DNA of 64,000 nucleotides from Leptodontidium sp. MPI-SDFR-AT-0119 (GCA_020726505.1 JAHLEZ010000019.1:248001-312000); one strand, 5' to 3'. Counted from the first letter of the stretch, positions 33,377-45,193 are shown. Numbers and translations are program-made. The notes: generated from the letters alone by a model not told the origin.

Positions 33377-34899
33377 TCATGCCTTGACAACCCAAACCTT
33401 CCCCGTCTTGGAAACCCTAGCAAGCACAACACAAATACCCGCCAGAACATTTGTAGCTCCGCAGAACATCGCTGGACCTATCCACCCATAGGAATCTAGC
33501 AATACCCCCGCCACCGGATTCCCGACCAACAAACCGAGCGAAGCTGCAGCAAAGCTCATACCCATGTGTGTACCGACTAGCGACAGGTCAGTGGAGAGTG
33601 ATGCGATGGACGGACCAGTGATCGAAACGAATGTTCCAGAGAAAAAGCCGTAGAAGAGACAGAAGATTATTATTTGTCCGATCGAGGACACAGATGTCCA
33701 GCAGAAGGCTATAATCCCACAGAAGAGAACGAAGGGACCGCATATGTTAAGAGGACCAGAGATGTCGGCCACGAAGTTGGGCACTATACGACCGAATATT
33801 GACGCAGCGTTGATGATGGCGAGAAGGTAAAAGCTCAAATTTGGGTTCGCAATATCTTTGGCTAAGCTGTAGCTTGTGATGTAACTGGGATCATGCAAGT
33901 CAGTTAAGAAATCCATAATATGATCCGTTGAAGCGAGAATGAGTGGACATCGACTTACTAGAACGGGATATACATCCCCATGAAACCGAAGAATTCTCCA
34001 AGAGAGAACAAAACATACGGCATATTCCGCAGAACTTTGAAGTCGAAGAGCGGTCTTCGTGTAGATGGAAAAACTTTGGCTCTCATGACCGCAAGTGGTA
34101 TCGTCAGTGTGCCGAGCATCATGAATGCGATAACCCTGGTGGTCCACCCAAATCCGATTTTCGGTTGAAGTTCGTGGAAGACAGTTGGATAGACCACACC
34201 ACCTGGTCAGATTAGCAGTGAAGTTTTACCTAAATAAGCATTACGTACCTAAACTGCTACCTGCAGCAGCGAGGCCGGTGGCAAGAGCTCTGCGCTTTGT
34301 AAAGTACTGTGGAAATACAGCGACACTTGGCAGAAGCATACACCCAGAGCCAAATCCAACAACTAGACCCTGTGCCAGAACGACTTGCCAATACTCTCTA
34401 CATATGCTGGTCATCATCATCCCAAACACGGAGGCCACGGTTCCTACGATGACAAGTCCACGAAGATGGCCAGCATCGAATATTGGCCCAGTGAGAAGGC
34501 CGCCAAGAAGAAGTAAGAGAAAGGCCTGGATGGAGCCGATCCAGGATATTCGTGAAGGTGTCTCATCCTTCAGTAAAGCACTCTCGTAGTAATTTTGGTA
34601 AGCACCAAAAGTATTCGCAACACCCCTGAGAAAGAGTCAGCTCAATGATCACTGCTTGATCTATGACTTGATTGATGAACTTACCAAGAATTAAACATCA
34701 AGAAAAACGCCCCAACGACTTGAAGATACGCAGTTACATCTTCGCTCCTTTGGACTGCACCACCCTTTCCAATGACCGGTGGCGTCCGCTCTGTCTTGTC
34801 TGGGAAATCTGTGTAACTGCTGGAATCCGAATGGTTTCTGGCGTTGGCGATTGCAAGGTCTGGCGTCTCCTGACTCTCCTCGGATAGTTTGAAAGGCAT
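33377..34899 (-). CDS. MFS transporter, monocarboxylate-permease (MCT/MCH) type
   Basis: Four exons, 34899-34685, 34625-34249, 34202-33959 and 33884-33377, join in phase (215+377+244+508) to 447 aa. The introns are 59, 46, 74 and thus short, with GTAAGT, GTACGT and GTAAGT donors and CTCAG, ACCAG and CCCAG acceptors. The hydrophilic N-tail is followed by TM1 (VVGAFFLMFNSWGVANTFGAYQ), the MCT-family pattern with the conserved W-G and F-x-x-Y. SRISWIGSIQAFLL, GLVVGFGSGCML and TKRRALATGLAAAGSSLGGVVYP follow in the N-half, and FGFMGMYIPFYYIT, RIVPNFVAD and GTHMGMSFAAASLGLLVGNP in the C-half. About 12 TM segments fit. The family imports or exports monocarboxylates and related metabolites; the substrate is unknown. 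It lies between sedolisin and a Zn2Cys6 regulator on the same strand. Confidence 0.9.
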
Positions 34900-35642
34900 C
34901 GAGTGTTGTCTTCTCAGAATTTGAATATGTGCAACTGTGGAAATAGAGTAGAATACGCTAGGAGTTCTTGCTACTTGGTGGTATATCCTTTATAGCAGTA
35001 GCCAGCGGGAATCATTTCCGCGGTCGAGATTATGAGGCTCAAAGCTGTGACTTACAATCCTCAATTACCAAGCGTCGGAAAGCTAATCGAAAAGGGTATT
35101 GAGAGGCGATGAAGTATGCAAGAGTCCTCCAATGCCATGTTCCAGGAAACTTAAGTATCTTGAAGGGTTGAACAAGTGACGCATCATCCCGACTCTAGAG
35201 GATGGACTTCGAGCTAGGAAGAGGGGTCCTGGCAACGCTATGTGCCTCGGAAAGCTAGACGTATTTGGACGCCGAAAATGTGGAAAGCTGATCTATTCGT
35301 TGATTTGGAGAGTGGGGTGACTTTGCCATTGGTTGGTCATCCGCTGCAGTGGGACGTTTGGTTGTCGTGTGTCCTGAATGGTGGAAACACCGGGCCTTAT
35401 TTACGTCAATTCTTCTTTTTCGCGAGGAAAGGAAATGAAAGATATATCTAATTCGAATAGAGAGTTGATGTTACGAGCATTTTCTGGGACATTCAGAGTA
35501 ACTAGGCTGTGGCGTCCCTTCGTTGTCGTGTTGGAATACTCAACATCGATGGGCACGAAGTCCCCACAAGCATTCCGGGAATAAGCAACAAGGATTCGTT
35601 TCGTAGCTGGTTCCATTCGATTTCTCAGTACGGAAAGACACT
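34900..35642. other. Intergenic, promoter of MFS gene and 3' flank of the Zn2Cys6 gene
   Basis: 743 bp without a supported gene. Short ORFs have no signatures. Confidence 0.45.
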
Positions 35643-37281
35643 CTATTCCGTGAACTGGATCGGGATGCCCTTCTTATAGAGGTCATAATGTTGCGAGCTC
35701 TTGGCGATCATAGTTGCACATCTGATGCCGCATTGTCGTCCGACTCTCTCCAACACAGTTATAGCTTCGTCATGTTGCTGGGAAGATGCGAATGGGCATC
35801 GAATGATCGTCTGAAGAGACCAGACGAGGAAGTAACCACCAACGCTTTTAGGCGGGACGCTCATTTCCCCGAGAGAGAATGGAACACTGGCGAGAATATC
35901 TCCTGTCATCTCTTGAATGATCGCATGTGACTTAACCTCCAGGTAGTTAAGGCTGCAGACATCTATGTTAGCTCGCTGCTGAATCTCCTCCATAGATTGA
36001 AGGAGCTCGAGTAGGAGCTGATGCAGAAGAATTCGTGTAGCACGGTGCTTGTTCCAAATACCAACCGTCCAAAACCCAGAGTAATTGTCATGTCTCATCT
36101 CAGTTGAAGGACACTCAGATTGCACTTTTTGATAGCTCAAAGAAACCAATGCCGTTCTGTTCCAATGGCAAAGCTTTTCCTCGAGGACAGCAAAGTCACG
36201 AAGCAGATCTTGGTGTGGCGAATTTGCATGTCCGGCAAGAATTACCAGGTGGACCTCAGCTACCCATTTGCTGACGTGTTGCATGTTGAGACACATCTGG
36301 TTTGCCGGTTCCGACATGTTGAGAAAGCTTATGAGTCTGGTATGGATAGGTCGTGGTGGTAATCTAAAATCTAGATTATGCCGCTGCTAGGAACCAGTCA
36401 GCTAATGATAGGAGGGTGAGGAGAAGAGCGTACCATCTGGCAGCAGACAGTTTGTAACAAACTAGGCCCTTCAGCAAGCACATCTAACCGGAGATCCAAT
36501 AAGACGACAAGCCCTTGTGTGTGTTGTGTGGCATTGACTTCAGATATGGTTGTATTAATACACTTAAAGAGACTCAGCAGGCGCCAACCTTAAATTCCGG
36601 GGTCAAACTTGCCTCGTACAGGCCCAGTAGCATGATTGCCGTCATTGTAGTATCGCTTGTCGTTTCCAAATTATTTGAAAGGACGGCATTGGCCACCCGA
36701 AGAGCTTTACGATAGTGGGACATTGCTTTGATGGCGATATCTTGTCGATCAAATTTCTGGGCCATATTTGCGTAGGCAGCTGCGAGGAGCGCAACAGGAA
36801 GAAGGGAATTTTTGGTAGAGCGACCGTATAACTGAGGGAGATAGTTCAAATATCCAGGGCATCTACCGCACGACTCGATGGTATAATCTTGGAAGAACAG
36901 AAGGATTGCATGTTGGTGAATACTGTCCGCGACTTCGTCGCCCAGAAATGGAGAAGTGTTGGGAGAACCCGATGCTGAGCTTCCAGCACTGGAGATTTGT
37001 GAAATGCCGAGAGTTGATGATTTCCCATGAACTGGTCTCTGTTGGGTTGCAGCCTTCGCAAGCAATGCATCATTCTCGCTCCTGAAATTGAGGTCCCAGC
37101 CATCAAGATAGCCAGGGCATTGCTTCCCAATCTTCGCGCATCTCTGGCAGCCCGGCCGATTTTGATCACACTGTATGATTTAGCAGTCGAAAAACACTGG
37201 ACCGAGAAGAGATCAATGGCCTACTTTAATTTTCCTCCTTTTACAAGTCTGGCAAGCACCACTTGCTCCGTAATTTACCAT
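35643..37281 (-). CDS. Zn2Cys6 fungal transcription factor
   Basis: Four exons, 37281-37225, 37170-36613, 36562-36434 and 36383-35643, give 494 aa. The binuclear cluster is perfect: C10-X2-C13-X6-C20-X6-C27-X2-C30-X6-C37. Intron 1 (54 nt) falls exactly between K19 and C20, a common position in this class. The following 'RSENDALLAKAA' and a later YLPQLY..STKNSLLPVALLAAAYAN region, DTTMTAIMLLGLYE and HTQGLVVLLDLR match the fungal_trans_2 middle domain. Intron 2 (36612-36563, 50 nt) needs a GC donor, GCAAGT; no GT donor keeps the frame with good consensus, and reading through gives TGA 8 codons on. Intron 3 uses GTACGC/AGCAG (50 nt). It is a likely nuclear activator or repressor. The co-oriented MFS and sedolisin genes are candidate targets by proximity only. 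Confidence 0.88.
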
Positions 37282-38291
37282 CTTCAAAATCACGGTGCTT
37301 GAACCAATATCTTGTGGAGTCGAGTTGTGGCTGAATCGTATCCCACAGACTATAATTGTCAGTTACGGCGAAAATCGCAAGTATTTGGTGATATCAGAGA
37401 AGTGTATGATCTGAGGTGAGAGTTGGCCGGATGACTGAGACTTGAAGCTGACAAAGAGCACCCAAGGAGAGCTCGGCTAAAGGCCGAAGGTCCCATGATT
37501 CGAGAACCAACGCGATTGGTTCCCGTTTGACCAATGAAGTTGTTCTTGGAAAGCCGGTTGATATCAGCAGATAAGTAATTTTATGATGAGCATGACGCTT
37601 GATTTTTTTGAAATATTGAAAAGCTTCGGATCTATTTGATACCTACCCGTAGATCAATTTTCAAAATGGGGGTTCTGTCTCAACGTGAACCCCTGAAATC
37701 GCTCACAAACTTCTTCTCTTAACCCTCAACCCTGCAAAACATTAACACTTGATGAATTTATGCCGAAATAGACCTCTAGAAATACATAGCGTCATATTAT
37801 TCTGACTCTTGGAACATTGTTCAGACGAAGGACAGGGATGGTCATAATTTCAAATATTTGCTTGGCTAATTCACCTTTCTATGGCGGGGTAAATTTTCAA
37901 GACTTATTCAAGCAGCTTTCAATATTGTAGACTGGCCAATAGTTCTCTCATGCTGTCAAAGCCTACTTGTAAACCAGTAGGTTCATGTTGTAGAAGCTTC
38001 TTCAATTTCAAAATTTGAACTGCCACGATGTCGTACACGTCTTAGGCTCGTCATTACATAAACGCACATTCTCTGACGCTCCTTTCAACACGGGCTTGAC
38101 TCATGGAAACCCTAAACTGCAGTATCATTAAAGTGGTGGTATTGATATATTATCTTGGTGGTTCAATGTCGATTTCAAGACTGGAAAGTTTGCTTTTGTG
38201 AAACCGAGAGTCCGTTCAAACTGAAGAGAATAACATTATCCTTGGAGTCATTGGTACCAGGATCCTGAATAACGTGAACATGTATTACCCA
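37282..38291. other. Intergenic, nothing recognised
   Basis: 1 kb containing the promoter of the Zn2Cys6 gene. Moderately AT-rich, with no supported ORF. Confidence 0.5.
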
Positions 38292-39071
38292 TCAGCCACA
38301 AGATATTATCATCGAAACCGTGATTTCGGAGACCTTGCTGGCATGTTTCATACCCTTCCAGGCTCCATCCATATCAAGCATGACAAGATTCTTCTCCTCT
38401 TCGAAGCTCACCCAGTTCCCAGCAAGTGGAATGTCGCACATTTTGAATTGCTCGACCTTCAGCCCTGTATTGGGTCCAAATACGTAGATACCTGTAGATC
38501 GTTAACCTAAGTAACGCAGATTCAGACCCTCAACTTCAAAATAGAGCGTACCTAGCTGTCCAAATGCCTTGAGAGAAATTTCCAGAAGAAGTTCATTTCC
38601 ACTGAGTTGTATAGATGAGCTTGGAACAGCTGCAGCTCCTGACATCTTGTCCAGGTGTCCGAGAACACCCACCGTCATGACTTCGTTTGTCGTCGAGTGA
38701 GTTAGAAGTTGTAGCGGGTAAGCAGTCAAGATTTCGTAGCCTTTGACATCTAGACAGAAGAGATGCACATGACTATCCTCAGAAGCATTGGATGGAGTGC
38801 TGATGTAGCCGGAGGTGTGAGCACGGATAATGTAAGTGTCGTTATGTGGAAGGTCTCCGAAGTGCGCAAGTCTCAAAATATCCGTCACCTGATAGCTGTT
38901 GATGTTGGAAACGCCTAACATCGGTGTGCCCGTGTGGATGGTTGATGTACTGACTCGAAGCAACCTTTTTCCTTGCTGCTGACGTAAACATAAGTCGTTC
39001 TCGCTACCATAATCCTTAAGATAATCGTCTCGCCAAAAGATCGCGCTGTTATCTGCTTTATTAAACTGATG
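38292..39071 (-). pseudogene. 5'-truncated raffinose synthase/Sip1-like (GH36-related) relic
   Basis: Only the C-terminal ~235 residues remain. The frame is open from 39071 to 38552, then a 60-nt intron (GTACGC/CTACAG) and exon 38491-38292. Matches to the C-terminus of the raffinose-synthase/Sip1 alpha-galactosidase family are LDVKGYEILTAYP, VGVLGHLDKMSGAAAV, LLLEISLKAFGQLG joined across the intron to IYVFGP, and NLVMLDMDGAWKG near the end. A full-length member is ~800-900 aa and has its catalytic TIM barrel upstream, which is absent here. No ATG begins the homologous part. Upstream of 39071 the minus strand meets a TGA and then the antisense of an ankyrin-coding fragment. The intact splice site and clean frame say the loss is recent or that the fragment is under little decay. 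Confidence 0.7.
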
Positions 39072-39552
39072 TCATGCTCACCAGGCTTGTCCACTGGTGC
39101 CGTTCATTTCAACACTCCTACGCTTTGGTGCCCATGTGAATGCAACGGACTTCCAAGGATCGACTGTGCTCATGGAAGCCATGAAGTTTGACGCCGCCGA
39201 GTCTGTGCAACTGTTGTTGGACCACGGCGCTCGTGTAAACGAGTTGGATCATTTTGGAATAAGTGCTTTCATGCAGGGCGTCCACGATAACAGTCACGCT
39301 GCTTTACGCGTCTTGCTCTATTCTGGCTTTCAGATCATTTGTTCTGGATCAGATCACTCCCGGAAGACAGTACTACATTGGGCAGCTGAAACTGGCGATA
39401 AAGAAACCCTACATATACTTGCAGAGATTGGTATGCAGGGTGTTCATGCGGAAGACATCACGAAATCTGGTTTGACCGCAATTGATATTGCCGAGAAACG
39501 CCGTGAGCTGGAGAGAATGGTAGATGAACAGTGTGTAATCGATAGCGAATAG
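39070..39552 (+). pseudogene. 5'-truncated ankyrin-repeat protein relic
   Basis: The frame is open from 39070 to the TAA/TAG region at 39552, with no ATG at its head (the first usable codon is a GTG at 39097). It encodes ankyrin repeats: STLLRFGAHVNATDFQGSTVLMEAM, AESVQLLLDHGARVNELDHFG and TVLHWAAETGDKETLHILAEIG (three imperfect ~33-residue units, given here in parts), then a capping AIDIAEKRRELERM. This resembles the tail of the large HET/NACHT-ankyrin proteins common in fungi. It starts within a few bases of where the minus-strand Sip1-like relic starts, so both genes have lost their 5' parts at one junction. It could be the last exon of a gene whose other exons were lost. A CAG acceptor-like triplet lies at 39082. 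Confidence 0.6.
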
Positions 39553-40378
39553 CTGATGTGCTTTCAAGACCTCCTTGAAACATTTCAAGCACCGCCTTCT
39601 CGTCAGAGCCCCAGGTCGATATTGAGCGGCAAAGCGATGCTTCGGAGGAGGTGTTTCTTGATCGGAATCTCGTCTCCTCCTAACCCTCTGGCCCACGTCG
39701 TGACACCGCGCCGCCTTTGTTTAGGCGGCTCAGGCCAAGCTCAACTTCGGCTTTAGTCTGCTCAGGTCTACTTACTTATCTCCTTAGAGATCGTTAACTT
39801 TTAACGAGGAGCCCGAAAAGCCGTCTTTTCCTAGTTATTGGTCCTAAATCTGTTCCTATTGTACACTTATTCCTAACTATCCTGGTCTGGTTGTCTTCAT
39901 GTGTGGGACCTTTTCTACCTTTAGGCTGTTTTACGCCATCCTCTGCGTTTTGCCTAGGGCTATATATTCTATAAATGACCGTTCCCTCTTGTCTACACCT
40001 CTCTTCTCACCTATCTTGCTACAATCTTCTTCTCATACACCTTCTTATACATCTCCTCACACATCTCCTCACTCATATTCCCTCCCCCTTCTCTCCTATC
40101 TCTAATCCTCTCCCATTTTCCCAAGAAGACCTTTCCTCGTCTTCATTTCATATATCCATATCCGCACATACACAATTCTACTAGCCATAAGTACTAATTG
40201 CAGATATCGCTTGCGTAGGAGCTTCGCAGTCTGGCTACACTTGTAGGAAGCCACAACAGGAACAAGCCAGCAATTTCCACCCCGAGATCTGATTCATGCC
40301 TCTACAGACGTCCTACTGAGATATTATGCACGGTCTGACTTACCTAGAAGCAGTTGATCAATAGACGCGATACTTTTA
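39553..40378. other. CT-rich intergenic segment
   Basis: No gene recognised. 39700-39730 contains a small GCCGCC...GGCGGC inverted repeat (6-bp arms, 8-bp loop). 39990-40130 is strongly CT-biased with repeated TCTCCTCAC words, reminiscent of a leader or decayed repeat. Confidence 0.4.
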
Positions 40379-40732
40379 GCAGGAAAGTTCCTACGGAAAG
40401 AATCCAAGATCGGCGGCATCTACTCTAGGCTCTCTCTAACCAAACGAGGATCACAGACCGCATCCTTCGAGGCTGAGAATGAGAGGCTTGTGCTGGAGCA
40501 AGTATTGAAAGAATCTGAGGCCGATAATGAGAGACTTTTGCGTAGAACAGATCCTACAGTCAGAAGGATGACGATACCGCTTGAAGCAAATACCCTTACC
40601 CGTATCGATGCGGATGGCGGATTCCTCTTTCGCAGGTTTCGTCAAAGGACTTCGGAGAGAGAGGTCGGTTGGCCTCTGATATCAATAGGACGGACGCGAA
40701 CAATCGATTCGACGCATTGCACAAGAACGTGA
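40379..40732 (+). pseudogene. Possible coiled-coil ORF relic
   Basis: Open frame of ~118 codons without a clear start, encoding KRGSQTASFEAENERLVLEQ and ESEADNERLL. These are two near-repeats of an A-E/D-N-E-R-L heptad-like unit, followed by basic sequence. Such tails occur at the end of some fungal DDE transposases, but no catalytic part is visible, so the assignment is a guess. Confidence 0.2.
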
Positions 40733-42693
40733 TGCCAACTTCCGAGACCAGTCACCACTAGCTACATAGAATGTTGCAGTATAAGTACCAGGTTCTTTTT
40801 TTGATTTTTTTTTGAGGGTGATTCTGGCTGCGATGGGAGGGCTAGACACCGGCGTTGGATGTGCTCTCCCAAGGGTTCATCCCCAATCCAAGTCCGCTTG
40901 ACAGTACCAAAGCTGGATTGTAGAGGTTGTGAGGTTGCGACGAAGACGCGTGATGAAAGGCTGTGGCTTTTATGTGGTGTTAAAGTGCTGTGAGTGGATG
41001 CGTGGGTTCGGATGGTTGAATGTGTGTAGAATCCTCGTCGTTTTCATCGATATCGATGATCCGCAGTATTCCTCCTGCCACTTAAGCGGCTCTTATCTGA
41101 ATCTCTTCATAGCCTGTACTAATAAGCACATTTTTTTTATTTTTAGAAAGATCAGATCAGTGGTTCTTGAATGGCTGTTTTTCTGGGAGGGCGTTTCATG
41201 TAGTTGGAAAACGTGGTTTGATTTGGGTTGAGGAGCTGATATGTCTCCAGTGGTTCTGAGGGGGGCGTTGATGTAATCATTTGTAAGATCTTACCAACAA
41301 ACCATGCACGTGTGTGCTTCACGGTCACTCTACCTCTCCCAATACCTACCCCCGGCAAACAAGCCACAGCCGTTGACGATACCAAGCTCCCGAATTAGCG
41401 TCAATAGATCTGGTGGATCTTAGTCTCAGATGCTCAATTTTCGAGACCCGTGCCAACCCAGTTTCCACCTCGTGGCAATGCTAGTCCCTGTGCCTCGATT
41501 GGCGGCCCTGGTCAAGGATACCATGCAACAGTTCTATACCACAGAGGATTATATCCCAAAGGGACCCTGTGTCACGAATGAGTTCCGTTTACTCGTCCAC
41601 TGCCCCTCTCTGTGCTTCATCCACTTCTTTCTGGGATCTGGCTTGGTGGTAAGCGTTATCGGCATGGTGGTGCCAGCCGGATAGGAGAGAATTGACTTGT
41701 TCCAGAAGGTGCAACCAAACAGAGTCTGGTCACTGGCATGACTATCCCCACTTCCCTCGGCAAGAGTTACGGTACTTTCTCCTTTGTATCTGTCTCCTCT
41801 GTATGAAGAGGTATAATGGTAGCACCAGGCAGAAGTTCTTGCAAGCTTCGGAAAAGAGAAAGGAGCCTGGTGAGATCCAGTGAGTACGACTGGTGGCCGC
41901 TGTGGACATTGAATTTGGTCTATCTGGCCGCTTGTTTCCTCAGCATCTATATCGCACTAGGGTTGGTACTCAACTTATTCGACATTCCCTAGACTCTGAA
42001 CAACATATCTGACTCGATTTTCTGACAGTCGTTGGACGACTTGACAAGGCTCGGGATCAGCGCATAGCGACTAATCGATACTGGACCAATCACCAGAATT
42101 TTCAGTGTCAATATTGATTTCCCGGGAAAGGCATACGGATGCGGCTGGCATGCGTGCCTCATCAACACAATCAAGGGCATGAGATATGTACAATTCAAAC
42201 GAGGTGGGTTGATCGGGTGGACAATTCCACCCCGTTGCAGTCGGCATCTGCCCATTTCAGGACGAAGATAACAATGGATTCGCCTCTTTCGGGTTCGGGG
42301 CTCTCGAATCCTAGACGCGCAGAAACGGAAATGGCCTCTTCGGTATTTAGTTGGTCAGTTGCTGGGTCTTGGAAACCCTACCGAGAGAGCCCACAAGCGC
42401 TCGGGTGGTGCGATTTGTGATGGGTCCACCAATCCCTCGAGGGTACAGCCTGCTCCACAATTCACGAATCGTGAAACCCTGGAAAACTTAGTCACCACTG
42501 ATTGTGGATTCTTCTCACATTTTTTTCATACATCTCAAAGGCTCTGCGCCATCTTCAGATGTATCCGAGGTTCTTGTGTCTAGTTTTGGGATCTGGGTTG
42601 TGGGAAATGTTTGGATTCGCTTTTGATTGATTATGTTCCCAAGCGATATTGTTTGGGTCACTCAAGTCGCCCATTTATTCGAAAGTCCTTGAA
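40733..42693. other. Intergenic with a 16-bp palindrome; no gene recognised
   Basis: About 2 kb of short unrelated ORFs. A perfect palindrome TCATCGATATCGATGA lies at 41044-41059. The last few hundred bases should carry the promoter of the rhodopsin-domain gene. Confidence 0.45.
41044..41059. repeat. Perfect 16-bp palindrome
   Basis: TCATCGATATCGATGA is self-complementary across all 16 bases. No associated gene or function is evident. Confidence 0.35.
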
Positions 42694-44172
42694 ATGGCGG
42701 CAAGTCGTGCGCCTGAAGTTTATGCTGTTGCGGCCGTCTTTCTTGCCTTGACATGGATCACTGCGCTTTTGAGATGCTATGTGCGAGGAGTTGTCGCCAA
42801 GAAGTTCGAGCTTGAGGACTATCTTGCTATGTTGGCTTTGGTGAGTTGATTTGATAATGTAAGGACTTAGAAAGCTGCTAACAATAACCAGGTTCTTTTC
42901 ACCTTGACGGGAGTGTTCACTCTGCAAGGTATTTCTCATTCCATGGGAATGCACCTCGCCGAGATCCCTCTGCAGAATCTAACTCCAGCGATGATGGCGA
43001 GTTTGAACCCATCGTCGGCGCACAGTATCAAAGTCTAATAGTTTTGGTAGTACTGGTTCTCAACTGAGCTGGCTTATGTTCTCGCTACTTGCACGCTCAA
43101 GATGAGCATTGCTGTCTTTCTCCTTCGCATCGCGGTAAAGAAGTCGCATAGGATCATTCTCTACACGACAAGCGTTGGAGTCATGTTCTTCAGCATTGGA
43201 TATTTACTTTTCCTGGTATTTCAATGCTCACCGGTCGACTATTTCTGGAATCAGTTCAGCGGAAAGCCCGGATCGTGCCTTGATCCAGAATTGGTCGGGG
43301 CGATGACCTATGCTCACTCCGGCCTGAATGCCTTTGCGGATGTTGTCCTTGCTTTTCTTCCAGTCGTTATTGTGTCACAACTCCAAATGAACCCTCGAAC
43401 GAAACTCACGGTGTCAATCATTCTTTCCATGGGTATTGTGTAAGCTCAAGACCATCTCAAGGTTGGAATTTTACTGATATCAAATAGCGCCTGCGCAGCG
43501 GTCATCATCCGAATCCCTTATGTCAAGATTCTCGTCGACAATGCTCAGGACTTTCTCTTTTCGTCCACGGACGTTGTCATTTGGACAACAATCGAACCAG
43601 GACTCGCAATCACAGCAGCTAACCTAGCCACCCTTCGACCCTTATTTAGCGCATGTCTATCTCGTAAGAAGCTATGGGGAACGACAACCGCAAACGGTAC
43701 CTACGGACACTCGAAAAACATCTCAGGATTCTCAAGTCGCAGAGGCTACGTGCGGAGTGGAAGCAGGGGGAACCTCGCAGAGATGAATCTGAGCAACTTG
43801 AGCAAAAGCGGACACGAAGTTACCATCGAGGCCACGTACGGAACACACACGAGTACGAAACTGGATTCGAGGATTAGCGAGGAGAGGTTACAGCCGACAT
43901 CTAGCTGGGATATCGAACAACAGCAACCGCAGCAACCGATGGAGGAGTGGCCAGGCTCACCACAGGAGATTCGCAAGACGGTACGGATGGAAGTCTACAG
44001 CGAAGTGCACCAACCTCTCCCAGAAGCGCCGTTGGAATCATACCAAAACCCTCTTGACCCGAAGACGGATGGCAGAAGAGATGTGTGGCCCGATGTGCGG
44101 CCTGGGTCGAGCTACGGTAGGAGAAAGTCGCACCAGTCTCTGAACGGAGGCGTGGCTCACCATTGGATATGA
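42694..44172 (+). CDS. Fungal rhodopsin-domain integral membrane protein
   Basis: Four exons, 42694-42840, 42892-42996, 43051-43439 and 43488-44172, join in phase to 441 aa. Introns 1 and 3 are GT-AG (51 and 48 nt). Intron 2 (54 nt, 42997-43050) has a GC donor (GCGAGT), CTAATAG branch and GGTAG acceptor, and is the only in-frame way to join AMM to YWFSTELAY. The seven-TM 'rhodopsin' domain found in many ascomycete membrane proteins is clear: TM1 (AVAAVFLALTWITALLRCYVRG), FELEDYLAML, GISHSMGMH, LKMSIAVFLLRI, FQCSPVDYFWNQF, CLD, AHSGLNAFADVVLAFLP, and EPGLAITAANLATLRPLF. The ~180-residue cytosolic tail is Ser/Gln/Pro-rich and charged. There is no N-terminal CFEM domain. These proteins are not retinal pumps; some are thought to be receptor-like. 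Confidence 0.88.
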
Positions 44173-45193
44173 GATGTGTTTATGTGATTTATGTGTATAA
44201 GAGGGAGAAAGAAATGGTTCACGTAATAATGCTTTTATGTATATACTTTGGGATGGGATACTATACCTAGACAGGCTCGGCGTTTTCTTTGTTTGTTATG
44301 GATGTATATATTCGTTTCTTCATCGAGCGAGCAAGCGAATTATATATTTTTTTTCATGATTTCGCATCTTCTTTATTACCCTCCATCTACCGCAAATACT
44401 GCACTAGATAGGACACGCCAGTTGAATGCCACCTCATCCCTTTCTATTTCCTCGGTTCTCAGCTTTACCAACCCCAATGATGCGATTTCATCTTTTTCTA
44501 AACTTCCACGGAACATCATTCCATGTCATTGTCAAGCACCCAAAGCAACAAACCACAACACCATCCATTACATGCAAATCTATCCCCAATTTCACAGACT
44601 CTAAACGGTGCCGCAAAACCCGCACCTTCCGCACCGCAGGAATCCAATCCACACCTGCCACTTGATACGCATTATCTCCCAATCTATATGCAAGGTCTGC
44701 CCCCACAAATGGACTCATCATCCATTGTATCGCAGCATCGTCAGCCCCTAGATTTTCGCTATCGGAAGTTTGGGTTATCCTTGTCTTATACGCACGCACG
44801 GGGAGTTCCCATCGTGGAAAGTGGGGGGCTGGATGGTGAGCATGGGTTCATGTCATCGAAGCCGGCCGGCGGTTGATGTAGAGTGGATACTTGATGAGAT
44901 GGCCCGATCTTATGGCGTACACTCAGGTTTGAGTCTTGGGATTGGAATGTCCCGAGAAAAGTAAGTCTATTGGGTTGGCGATTTTTGTGTACAAGCGATC
45001 AGGAAGTTTGAACTGGCAGTTTAAGATCGACCAAAGAGGTTCAAATGAGAACAAAGGATATTATGAGTTCCAGAGGATCATTGAATTAAACACTAATTTT
45101 TGTTCTTATTCCTCATAACTATTTTCATCATGATCAGATCGCTAATATTTACAGATCCCCTCGTCATCATTCATCTACCATCTGCACCAAGAC
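44173..45193. other. Intergenic between convergent genes, nothing recognised
   Basis: 3' flanks of the rhodopsin-domain gene and of the carboxylesterase gene. ORFs near 44250-44880 overlap each other in several frames and lack signatures. Confidence 0.5.

Noticed and set aside
36537..36609. GT-AG alternative (GTTTGA donor) for intron 2 of the Zn2Cys6 gene
   Set aside because: It is in phase, but the donor is poor and it removes middle-domain residues; the GCAAGT option gives a 50-nt intron and a better spaced domain.
44248..44880. Overlapping ~80-118 aa ORFs after the rhodopsin-domain gene
   Set aside because: Several frames are open at once in a low-complexity stretch; none has motifs or supported exons.
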